NCBI GenBank assembly: GCA_963785765.1 | Contig: CAWAWM010000002.1 | Coordinates: 1,178,001-1,242,000, forward strand | Reading direction: 5' to 3' | DNA from: DATBGO01 sp963785765 | Lineage (GTDB): Bacteria > Actinomycetota > Actinomycetes > Streptosporangiales > Streptosporangiaceae | Length of the DNA stretch: 64,000 nt | Shown: in pieces, positions 7,869-14,499 of the stretch | Layout: each line of letters opens with the position of its first letter | Numbering within the stretch: the stretch's first letter is position 1 | Position numbers and translations under genes: made by a program | Notes under the pieces: model-generated | The model's database searches: none | What the model saw: the letters and a program-made list of their open reading frames with translations, nothing else | Told to the model about the DNA's origin: nothing

Positions 7869-9959
7869 GTGCGGGTTGCTGTCGCTCCCGGGGCTTCCGG
7901 GGATGGGCTGTTGTGCGAGCTCGGAGCCGACGGCAGTCCCCGGGGATCTCCCGTTACGGCTCTTGATCTGCCGCGGGCCATCGCGGAATACGAGCAGGCT
8001 GGCGGGGCCGGGATCCGGTGGGTCTGGTCCAGTACCGCGCAGGTCTACCCGGCGCTGCTGCGGGCGGGCACCCGCGTCGGCCGCTGCCACGATGTCGCGC
8101 TCGCTGCGGCGCTGCTGGCCAGCCGTGATATTGCCGTGCGCGACACTGCTGTGGGCGGCGCTGCTGTGGGCGGCACTGCCGTGCGCGGCACTGCCGTGCG
8201 CGAAGCCGCTGTGGGCTATACCGCCGTGGGCGGCGCTGCTGTAGGCGGCGCTGCTGTAGGCGGCACTGCTGTGCGCGACACCGCGGTGCGCGGAGCTGCT
8301 GTTGGCGGCGCCGCTGTGGGCTATACCGCCGCGAGCGGCACCGCAGTGGACGGTACTGCTGTGGGCGGTGCTGCTGCCGGCGGCGCTGCTGTGGGCGGTA
8401 CTGCTGTGCGCGACACTGCCGCGGGCGGCGCTGCTGTGGGCTATACCGCCGCGGGCGGCACTGCCGCGGGCGACGCCGCTGTGGACGGCACTGCTGCACC
8501 GGGTGGCGCCGCGTGGGCGGGCGGCGGCCGGGACAGTGCTCTACGTGATGCCCCCCTGCGGGACGGCCGGGTGCAGGGCGCGCTGTTTGAGCCCGCGCAG
8601 CGGTCACCGGCCACTGAGCTCGAGGCGGTCATCGCAGCCCACGCCGGCCAGCTCCGGGCGATCGCCGCCGATGACCACCCGGCCCGGTTCGGCGCGCTGG
8701 TCGCGGCCGAGTCGGCGGGCGGCCTGGTGGCCGCGGAGATGAGCTACGCGGGCATACCGTGGCGGGCCGACGTGCATGACCAGCTGCTGACCGGCATGCT
8801 CGGGCGCCGGCCGCCGTCCCTCCCGCCGGGCACGCGGCCGGCCAGGCTGGCCGAGCTCGCCGCGGGTATCTCGGCGGCGTTCGGCGGCCGTCCGGTCAAC
8901 CCGGACTCACCGGCCCAGCTGGTCAAGGCGTTTGCGGCCGATGGCGTCCGGGTGCCCTCGACCAGGTACTCGATCCTGCGCGATATTGATCATCCGGCTG
9001 TCCCGCTGCTGATCCAGTACAAAGAGCTGTCCCGGCTGCATGCCGCGCACGGCTGGTCCTGGCTGGACACCTGGGTGGCCAGCGGCCGGTTCAAGCCTGA
9101 GTATGTGGTGGGCGGGGTCGTGTCCGGCCGGTGGGCGTCGCGCGGCGGCGGCGCGCTGCAGATCCCGCGGGTCCTGCGGCAGGCCGTGGTGGCCGACCCC
9201 GGCTGGGTCCTGGTGGTCGCGGACGCCGCGCAGCTGGAGCCGCGAGTGCTGGCCGCGCTGGCCGGGGATCGCGGGTTCGCGGCGGCCGCGGCCGCTGGTG
9301 ACCTCTACGAGGCGCTGGCCAGCGTCTTCGGCGGGGATCGCGGCAAAGCCAAGATCGCGCTGCTGTCGGCGATGTATGGCGGTGCCGGTGGCGAGGCCGG
9401 ACAGTTGCTCGCGGTGCTGCGGCGACGGTTTCCGCAGGCGGCCGGGTACGTGGAGCGAGCGGCCCGGGCGGGCGAGGAAGGCCGTGTGGTCAGGTCAGTC
9501 CTCGGCCGTACCTGCCCGCCGCCGTCGGCGGCCTGGCGCGCGGTCACCGAGGAGTCCGGCGACCCCGATGGCGAGCGGGATCCCGGGGCAGGCCGCGCTG
9601 CCCGCGCCCGCGGCCGGTTCACGCGCAACTTCGTGGTCCAGGCCAGCGCCGCCGACTGGGCGCTGGTCCTGCTGGCGGGCCTGCGCAGCAGGCTGTCGGC
9701 GATGCCCGGGCTGACCGGGAGTCCCGGCGGCAGGCCGGCCCGCCCGCAGCGGCCTGCCGCGGCGCGAGACTGGGGGCCACATCTGGTGTTCTTCCAGCAC
9801 GATGAGGTGATCGTGCATTGCAGGGAAGAACTGGCCGAGCCGGTCCTGACCGCCGTGGCGGACGCCGCCGCGGCGGCGGGCCGCATAGTGTTCGGCGAGA
9901 CGGGCATCCGCTTTCCAATGTCAACCGCGGTGGTGACCTGCTATGCCGATGCCAAGTAG
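7869..9959 (+). CDS. PolA-family 3'-5' exonuclease/DNA polymerase with repeat insertion
   Basis: A 696-aa orphan family-A polymerase of the type annotated in actinobacteria as bifunctional 3'-5' exonuclease/DNA polymerase (usually about 560 aa), distinct from housekeeping PolA. Polymerase motif A is VVADAAQLEPR with Asp452; motif B has Lys495 and Tyr503-Gly (KIALLSAMYGG); motif C is QHDEV with His644-Asp645-Glu646. The N-terminal exonuclease-like domain (WVWSSTAQVYPALL, RCHDVALAAALL) is cut off from the palm by about 130 residues of five-residue repeats (residues 86-210). Catalytic residues for DNA synthesis are intact. GTG start at 7869 without a clear ribosome site. Confidence 0.85.
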   Translation: MRVAVAPGASGDGLLCELGADGSPRGSPVTALDLPRAIAEYEQAGGAGIRWVWSSTAQVYPALLRAGTRVGRCHDVALAAALLASRDIAVRDTAVGGAAVGGTAVRGTAVREAAVGYTAVGGAAVGGAAVGGTAVRDTAVRGAAVGGAAVGYTAASGTAVDGTAVGGAAAGGAAVGGTAVRDTAAGGAAVGYTAAGGTAAGDAAVDGTAAPGGAAWAGGGRDSALRDAPLRDGRVQGALFEPAQRSPATELEAVIAAHAGQLRAIAADDHPARFGALVAAESAGGLVAAEMSYAGIPWRADVHDQLLTGMLGRRPPSLPPGTRPARLAELAAGISAAFGGRPVNPDSPAQLVKAFAADGVRVPSTRYSILRDIDHPAVPLLIQYKELSRLHAAHGWSWLDTWVASGRFKPEYVVGGVVSGRWASRGGGALQIPRVLRQAVVADPGWVLVVADAAQLEPRVLAALAGDRGFAAAAAAGDLYEALASVFGGDRGKAKIALLSAMYGGAGGEAGQLLAVLRRRFPQAAGYVERAARAGEEGRVVRSVLGRTCPPPSAAWRAVTEESGDPDGERDPGAGRAARARGRFTRNFVVQASAADWALVLLAGLRSRLSAMPGLTGSPGGRPARPQRPAAARDWGPHLVFFQHDEVIVHCREELAEPVLTAVADAAAAAGRIVFGETGIRFPMSTAVVTCYADAK
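8124..8498 (+). repeat. 25-unit 15-bp in-frame repeat inside the polymerase gene
   Basis: Twenty-five consecutive five-codon units of pattern x-x-(T/A)-A-(V/A), for example RDTAV, GGAAV, GYTAA. Units diverge moderately and include higher-order duplication (GGAAV-GGTAV-RDTAV recurs). The central Leu/Phe of true pentapeptide repeats is absent. Confidence 0.95.
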
Positions 9960-9988
9960 GTCCTGATCTCAGCTGGCCGGGGCTGACC

Positions 9989-10417
9989 TCAGCTGGCCGG
10001 GGCGTCGGCGACCGACTGGGTGGCGGGCGGAACCTGGGCGGTGCAGTACATGCATCGGCTGGCCGCGATGGGGATCTTGCTGAGGCATTCGGGGCATTCC
10101 CGCTCGGTGGCCTCCTTCTTGCGATCTGACAGCTCAAGCATCTTGGTGGCAGGCACCACCACGAAGAAGTAGACGACCGCGGCGATGATCGCGAAACTCA
10201 GGAGCGCGTTGATGAAGGCGCCATAGGCGAACTTGCTGTGGTTGATAGTAAAGCTGAGCGAGTTGAAGCTGGGCTTGCCGCCGATAGCGCTGATGATTGG
10301 CGTGATCAGGTCGGCGATCAGTGCCTGGATCACCGCGTTGAACGCCACGCCAATGACTACCGCGACGGCCAGGTCGAGAAGATTGCCCCGGAGCAGGAAC
10401 TTCTTGAAGCCGCTCAT
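9989..10417 (-). CDS. mscL: Large-conductance mechanosensitive channel with C-terminal zinc ribbon
   Basis: MscL is a pentameric inner-membrane pore that opens under hypo-osmotic tension. The N-terminus MSGFKKFLLRGNLLDLAVAV and the first helix with VVIGVAFNAVIQALIADLITPII are diagnostic; the second membrane helix is ALLSFAIIAAVVYFFVVVPA. After the usual cytosolic helix the protein continues with CPECLSKIPIAASRCMYC, a CxxC...CxxC zinc ribbon at about residues 110-127. The 142-aa length is normal. It diverges from the GNAT gene at 10734. Confidence 0.93.
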   Translation of the reverse strand: MSGFKKFLLRGNLLDLAVAVVIGVAFNAVIQALIADLITPIISAIGGKPSFNSLSFTINHSKFAYGAFINALLSFAIIAAVVYFFVVVPATKMLELSDRKKEATERECPECLSKIPIAASRCMYCTAQVPPATQSVADAPAS

Positions 10418-10733
10418 GGATCCCCCCGGCTATGCAGGCTCGGTAACTCGGATATTTAGTTCATATGCGACGTTATCAACGCGCGGCGTGAGTTTCTGGC
10501 CAACCGGGCCGAGCGACTGGGGGAGTTTCTGGCTGGGCCGCATCGCCTCCCCCTGCCCGCCGAAACCGGTCACCTCGCCCTGCCTGCCCGCCGAAACCGG
10601 TCACCTCGCCCATCCACTAGGTGGTGGCGATGGGTGCGAGCCAGAATCCGGTCCAGGATCGACCGTTATCCGCAGCTGGCCGGCCCGCGGAAAACATGCT
10701 GCGCTGCCAGGCCGACGTGAAGCAGCATGAGAT
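10418..10733. other. 316-bp divergent intergenic region with a 28-bp direct repeat
   Basis: It separates mscL and the GNAT gene. Two exact 28-bp copies beginning CTGCCCGCCGAAACCGGTCA lie at 10553-10580 and 10584-10611. An 11-bp motif GAGTTTCTGGC also occurs twice (about 10489 and 10522). AT-rich sequence near 10446-10480 is the likely mscL promoter. Confidence 0.6.
10553..10611. repeat. 28-bp direct repeat, two copies
   Basis: Exact copies separated by three bases (TGC), beginning CTGCCCGCCGAAACCGGTCA. It contains ACCGGT, a palindrome, in each copy. It may be a regulatory site or a simple duplication. Confidence 0.85.
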
Positions 10734-11576
10734 ATGACCTGGACGCTCACCGAGGACCTGGATTCCTACCTGGCCGACGTCGGCGACTTCCTGGGATCTA
10801 AGCCGGTCGTCAACACGATCCAGCTATCTGTCCTCGCGATCCTCCGGGCTCGTGGCGGATCGGCCTACGGCAGTCCGCCGCTGTTTGGCTGGTGGCGGTC
10901 ACCGGGCGGCCAGGTCGGGGGCGCGTTCCTGGTCACGCCGCCTTTCCCGGTGCTGCTCACCGGGGTGGCTGAGCCCGCGGCGAGGGCGCTCGCCGCGGCG
11001 CTCGCCGCCCGGCAGGCGCTGCTGGCCGGGGTCAACGCCGAACTAGGTCCCGCGGCAGCGTTCGCCACGGCCTGGTCCGAGCTGACCGGGGCGGAGTCGA
11101 GGGTGCACCGGCGGAGCCGGCTCTTCAGGCTGGCCGGCCTCGTGCCGCCCAGCCCGTGGCCGCCGGGATCCGCCCGGGTCGCGGTCGCGGCCGACCGTGA
11201 CCGGCTCGAGGCGTGGCTCGGCGCGTTCCACCGGGAAGTAGGCGAACTGGGCCACGTCCCCGGTGATGTCGAGGACCGGCTCAGTTATGGCGGACTGACT
11301 CTGTGGGAATCCGATGGCATCCCGGTCGCCTTGGGCGGAGTCACCCGCACCGTCGCGGGCGTGGCCCGGGTCGGGCCGGTCTACACGCCGCCGGGCCAGC
11401 GCAACCGCGGCTATGGTGCGGCGGTCACCGCGGCGGTTAGCCAGGCAACGCTGGACGCGGGCGCCGATCAGCTGGTCTTGTTCACCGACGTGGCCAATCC
11501 GACCAGCAATGCCCTTTATCCGCGCCTCGGTTACCGGCCGGTGCGCGACACCGTGGTGCTGAGCTTCGCGCACTGA
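10734..11576 (+). CDS. GNAT family N-acetyltransferase
   Basis: A 280-aa protein with a C-terminal GNAT fold. The acetyl-CoA loop is visible as GPVYTPPGQRNRGYGAAVTAAV (about residues 218-239), preceded by the beta strand GIPVALGGVTRTVAGVARVG and followed by LFTDVANPTSNALYPRLGYRPV, a classic end. The N-terminal half resembles that of two-part GNATs annotated only by fold. Substrate is unknown. Confidence 0.85.
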   Translation: MTWTLTEDLDSYLADVGDFLGSKPVVNTIQLSVLAILRARGGSAYGSPPLFGWWRSPGGQVGGAFLVTPPFPVLLTGVAEPAARALAAALAARQALLAGVNAELGPAAAFATAWSELTGAESRVHRRSRLFRLAGLVPPSPWPPGSARVAVAADRDRLEAWLGAFHREVGELGHVPGDVEDRLSYGGLTLWESDGIPVALGGVTRTVAGVARVGPVYTPPGQRNRGYGAAVTAAVSQATLDAGADQLVLFTDVANPTSNALYPRLGYRPVRDTVVLSFAH

Positions 11577-11882
11577 CCGGTCAGCTTCCCGGCCGGCCTG
11601 CCGTCTGCCGCCACCAGCCGGGCCACTCCGGAAATCGCAGCCGCAACAACGGCACCTTTCGTACCCTTTGACCGCCGGAGTCAATTGATTGTGCGGTTAC
11701 ACCAGGGCATAGGCGTACCAGTCCTGGTCATTGGCCTGATAACAGACCATTGTCAAGGCTACGATCGGCGGGTTATCGGGGCTTCCGGGACCGGCGGATG
11801 AGCGGACCTTCGCATGGGTTCGGGAATCAGCAGCGGGAAAGGCACGGAGCGCAGCTCCGGTGGGCTGGAGAGGCGGCACGTC
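11577..11882. other. 306-bp intergenic region
   Basis: No supported gene. A less GC-rich stretch around 11670-11770 may hold the promoter of the downstream gene. No hairpin with strong symmetry was seen. Confidence 0.4.
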
Positions 11883-12551
11883 ATGATCTGCTCGCAGTGC
11901 GGCAACGACGTTGCCCCTGGGTCGGCAGCTTGCCTCCACTGCGGGACGCAGCTGGCCGGCCAGGCTGGCCAGCCGACTGCGGCCCGGCCCGGCGAGGCTG
12001 GCCAGCCCGCTGCGGCCCCGGGTGGCAGCTACGCGGCAGGCCCGGCCAGCCCGGCCGCGGCGGCCGGGCCGGTTTTCGCTTTTGACGCGAAGCGGCTGAG
12101 CCGCGACGACCGCGTGGCGGGCGGAGCCACCGCGTTGCTGCTCATTTCTCTTTTCCTGCCCTGGTATACGGTGAGCGCCCCAAGCGCGACCATCAACGGC
12201 GTGACCGTCAGCGGCGTGGGCGGATTCTCCGCCAACGCGTTCGACGGCCACGGCTGGGTGTGGATCGTCTTCATCCTGGGCCTGGCGGTGCTGGCCTACC
12301 TGGTCATGCAGGCCGGTTTTGCGGCCGCGCCAGTCAGGCTCCCGGTCAGCCCGGGACCGGCGCTGCTCGGGCTGACCGGGATCAATCTGCTGCTGGTGCT
12401 CATCGCCTTTCTGGTCAAGCCGGGCACCGGCGACACGCTGGTCGAGATCTCGATCGGCTGGGGCATCGGCGCCTTCCTCGGCCTCATCTGCGCGATCGTG
12501 GCGTTCGCCCCACTGGGGCTGCCTTTCGCCCGGGCCCGCAGCGGTCGCTGA
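11883..12551 (+). CDS. Zinc-ribbon membrane protein of unknown function
   Basis: A 222-aa protein. The start at 11883 gives MICSQCGNDVAPGSAACLHCG, a zinc ribbon with CxxC...CxxC at residues 3-20; an in-frame start at 11814 would place an unconserved leader before it. A Gly/Ala/Pro linker (about 22-60) leads to four hydrophobic segments, roughly ATALLLISLFLPWY, WVWIVFILGLAVLAYLVM, LLGLTGINLLLVLIAFLV and IGAFLGLICAIVAFAPLG. This layout is common in actinobacterial proteins of unknown role. Confidence 0.8.
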   Translation: MICSQCGNDVAPGSAACLHCGTQLAGQAGQPTAARPGEAGQPAAAPGGSYAAGPASPAAAAGPVFAFDAKRLSRDDRVAGGATALLLISLFLPWYTVSAPSATINGVTVSGVGGFSANAFDGHGWVWIVFILGLAVLAYLVMQAGFAAAPVRLPVSPGPALLGLTGINLLLVLIAFLVKPGTGDTLVEISIGWGIGAFLGLICAIVAFAPLGLPFARARSGR

Positions 12552-12563
12552 GCGGCCAGTCGC

Positions 12564-12580
12564 GGCCTGCGAAACAGGCC
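12564..12580 (+). terminator. Short hairpin after the zinc-ribbon membrane gene
   Basis: GGCCTG, loop CGAAA, CAGGCC, 12 bases after the stop. Short but perfect; possible terminator. Confidence 0.45.
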
Positions 12581-12607
12581 CTGCCCGCCAGGTGATAGGC
12601 AAGTGGG

Positions 12608-12763
12608 GTGACCGACGACGAGCCCGCTGAAGCTGACCTGCGCGGGACACTACCGTTGCTGGATCGGGCGCTGCTGGATCGGGCGGCCAGGGCCTGGCCC
12701 GGCCGGGCCGTCCGGCCGATGCGCCCCGGGGGCCGCCGGATCGAGACGCTGGAGACGGGATGA
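12608..12763 (+). CDS. Small ORF coupled to arfB
   Basis: A GTG-initiated 51-aa frame (VTDDEPAEADLRGTLPLLDR...) whose TGA overlaps the arfB ATG as ATGA. The overlap and high third-position GC suggest a real translated leader or small protein. It contains a local LLDRALLDRA duplication. I recognise no family. Expression is unproven. Confidence 0.4.
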   Translation: MTDDEPAEADLRGTLPLLDRALLDRAARAWPGRAVRPMRPGGRRIETLETG

Positions 12764-13182
12764 CGCTCGAGGTCAGCGTCCGCGGCACGGTGATCCCGCC
12801 GGACGAACTGTCCTGGCGGTTCTCCAGGTCGCCGGGCCCGGGCGGCCAGTCGGTCAACACCAGCGACAGCCAGGCGGAGCTCTCCTTCGACGTGGCGACC
12901 TCGGCTGCGCTGCCGGCCGTCCTGAAGGACCGGGCACTGCGCGCGCTGGCGGGCCGCCTGGCCGGCGGCGTGATCACGGTGACCGCCTCGGAGAATCGCT
13001 CGCAGCTGCGCAACCGCGAGGCCGCGGCGGCCCGGCTGTCGGCGCTGCTGACCGAGGCGACCGCGCCGCCCCGGGCGCCGCGCCGCCCGACCAGGCCGAC
13101 CCGCGGCTCGGTCGAGCGCCGGCTGGCGGATAAGCAGCGGCGCGCCCAGATCAAACGGCTGCGCCGCCCGGACGGCGAGTGA
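12760..13182 (+). CDS. arfB: Alternative ribosome-rescue factor ArfB (GGQ hydrolase)
   Basis: ArfB (YaeJ) releases peptides from ribosomes stalled without a stop codon. The 140-aa length fits. The catalytic loop SRSPGPGGQSVNTSDSQAEL with GGQ at residues 27-29 is intact, and the C-terminal basic tail (RGSVERRLADKQRRAQIKRLRR), which enters the empty mRNA channel, is present. The release-factor codon-recognition domains are absent, which separates it from RF1/RF2. The start overlaps the stop of a 51-aa upstream frame. Confidence 0.93.
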   Translation: MTLEVSVRGTVIPPDELSWRFSRSPGPGGQSVNTSDSQAELSFDVATSAALPAVLKDRALRALAGRLAGGVITVTASENRSQLRNREAAAARLSALLTEATAPPRAPRRPTRPTRGSVERRLADKQRRAQIKRLRRPDGE

Positions 13183-13203
13183 TGCGGGCCGGGCCCGGCG
13201 GTC

Positions 13204-13740
13204 TCAGCCGCTGGTCAGGCTGACCAGCTTGGTGACCGTGTTCCAGTTCCTGGCGGTGGCGGTGACGCCCAGGCGCTTCTCGATGAAGCTGTGGGTCAGC
13301 GGGGTGTCGGCGGCGCCGCCCGGACACCATAGATACGCTTCAGCGCCGCTGATCCAGATCCGGTCCTGGCCGAACTCCTGCGCCTCGATCTCCTGAACCG
13401 CCCGCGGCTGCGGGGGCGCGGACAGGAAGGCAACAAAGAACCTGGACGGGTTCTGCGGGCCGTCCGGCAGCGGGCTGGCGCCGACTACGCCGGCCAGCTG
13501 CGCGCCGGACCTGATGATGACCCGCACGGGCGCCCCGAACCGTTCGGCCACCCGTTCCTCGATCGCGGCGGCCACCGTGGCCGGTGACGAGCCGGCGGTG
13601 CTGAAGATCGCATTGCCGCTCTGCAGATAGGTGGTCACCGCGTCGTAACCGAGTCCGGCCAGCAGCTCGCGAAGGTCGGCCATGGCGATCTTCCTGTTGC
13701 CGCCGACGTTGATGCCCCGCAGGAGCGCCGCGTACCGCAT
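13204..13740 (-). CDS. DUF1697 family protein
   Basis: A 178-aa protein beginning MRYAALLRGINVGGNRKIAMADLRELLAGLGY, the DUF1697 hallmark, followed by TYLQSGNAIF and the C-terminal HSFIEKRLGVTATARNWNTVTKLV. I chose ATG 13740 over a GTG at 13755 because the conserved family start lies there and GAGGG is close upstream. Function of the family is not established; it is soluble and widespread. Convergent with arfB. Confidence 0.9.
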   Translation of the reverse strand: MRYAALLRGINVGGNRKIAMADLRELLAGLGYDAVTTYLQSGNAIFSTAGSSPATVAAAIEERVAERFGAPVRVIIRSGAQLAGVVGASPLPDGPQNPSRFFVAFLSAPPQPRAVQEIEAQEFGQDRIWISGAEAYLWCPGGAADTPLTHSFIEKRLGVTATARNWNTVTKLVSLTSG

Positions 13741-13927
13741 CGTGCCCTCGGTCACCTTCCTGCCGTAACGAAGTACCCCAGGCTATTGTCCTCGGTCTCC
13801 CCGGCTCCGAGCGGGTACCGCGAATGCACCGCGCAATATCCGCTATTCCTTCTTAACGGGCGTCGCGCCGTGTTCGCCCGCTTCGGGCGGTCATGCTGGT
13901 CCGTTACTGGCAGTTACCAGTCAGCGC

Positions 13928-14080
13928 GTCATCAAGGTGACCATCAAGCCGTCTGGCCAGGCGGGCACCAAGGTACGCGGCACCCTCTACGTCGACGACT
14001 TCACCGCCGACATTCCACCGCTAGGCCAGGGCTCCGGTGACGAGCTGGCCGGGCTGTCATACGCGTACACGATCAAGTAG
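13928..14080 (+). pseudogene. 3' remnant of a second copy of the secreted serine peptidase
   Basis: Fifty residues plus stop (VIKVTIKPSGQAGTKVRGTL... to SYAYTIK) match the C-terminus of the intact peptidase ending at 18012 (VINVTITPSGASGTQVTGTL... to YSYTIK). Homology continues past the stop through two hairpins in the same order as downstream of the intact gene. Upstream of 13928 the similarity stops and no start or catalytic domain remains. Confidence 0.9.
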
Positions 14081-14087
14081 AGCCGTA

Positions 14088-14119
14088 TCCCGGGGAGACA
14101 ACTGATCGTCCCCCCGGGA
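14088..14119 (+). terminator. Hairpin after the peptidase remnant
   Basis: TCCCGGGG and CCCCGGGA arms around a loop, eight bases after the remnant's stop. It corresponds in position to the hairpin after the intact gene at 18020. Confidence 0.65.
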
Positions 14120-14161
14120 CCGCCGGCAGAGTGCCGGAGGCGAAATCTGATTCCGATCCCG

Positions 14162-14196
14162 GCCACGGGCCGGCCAGCGATGGCCGGCCCCGTGGC
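14162..14196 (+). terminator. Second hairpin after the peptidase remnant
   Basis: GCCACGGGCCGGCCA with TGGCCGGCCCCGTGGC, loop GCGA, one bulge. It parallels the 18124-18155 hairpin of the intact copy, showing that the duplication included the 3' flank. Confidence 0.65.
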
Positions 14197-14335
14197 TATC
14201 CGGTTCTGCGCGGGCGCCTGCGATGGTGACGAGTCACGGGCGTCTCGCCCGTATGGTCAGCTCCCGCCATGCTCAGGTGTACAAAACGTGAATCGGCATA
14301 CGTTATGGGTCGGTGATTACGGATGCCCAAGGGTT

Positions 14336-14360
14336 TGTTATGTAAATGTTACATAACAAG
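14336..14360. promoter_or_regulatory. Perfect 11-bp inverted repeat, putative operator of the peptidase gene
   Basis: TTGTTATGTAA, spacer ATG, TTACATAACAA: a perfect 25-bp palindrome-like site in an AT-rich island 140 bases upstream of the chosen start. The symmetry is that of a dimeric regulator site. The region between 14197 and 14499 otherwise holds no gene. Confidence 0.6.
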
Positions 14361-14499
14361 AAATTTTCGGGCTCCGCCGTTCCTGCTAGCGTCCGGCATG
14401 GATGTCTTCCGTCCCATCGCGCTCACGTTCATCGTGAGCCGCGGCGGGCAGCCACACAGCGGCCGCTTTCCAGCGGCCGCCCTCGAGGATGAGGCGAGC

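Noticed and set aside
8124..8498. Pentapeptide-repeat protein (quinolone-resistance-type beta helix)
   Set aside because: The A(D/N)Lxx pattern with central Leu/Phe is missing; units are xx(T/A)A(V/A).
7876..8607. Overlapping long frames across the PolA repeat on both strands
   Set aside because: They exist because a 15-bp unit without stops is open in several frames; only the polymerase frame continues into conserved sequence.
11697..13154. Long minus-strand open frame of 485 codons
   Set aside because: It is antisense to the zinc-ribbon membrane gene and arfB, both of which have clear family motifs; a high-GC shadow frame.
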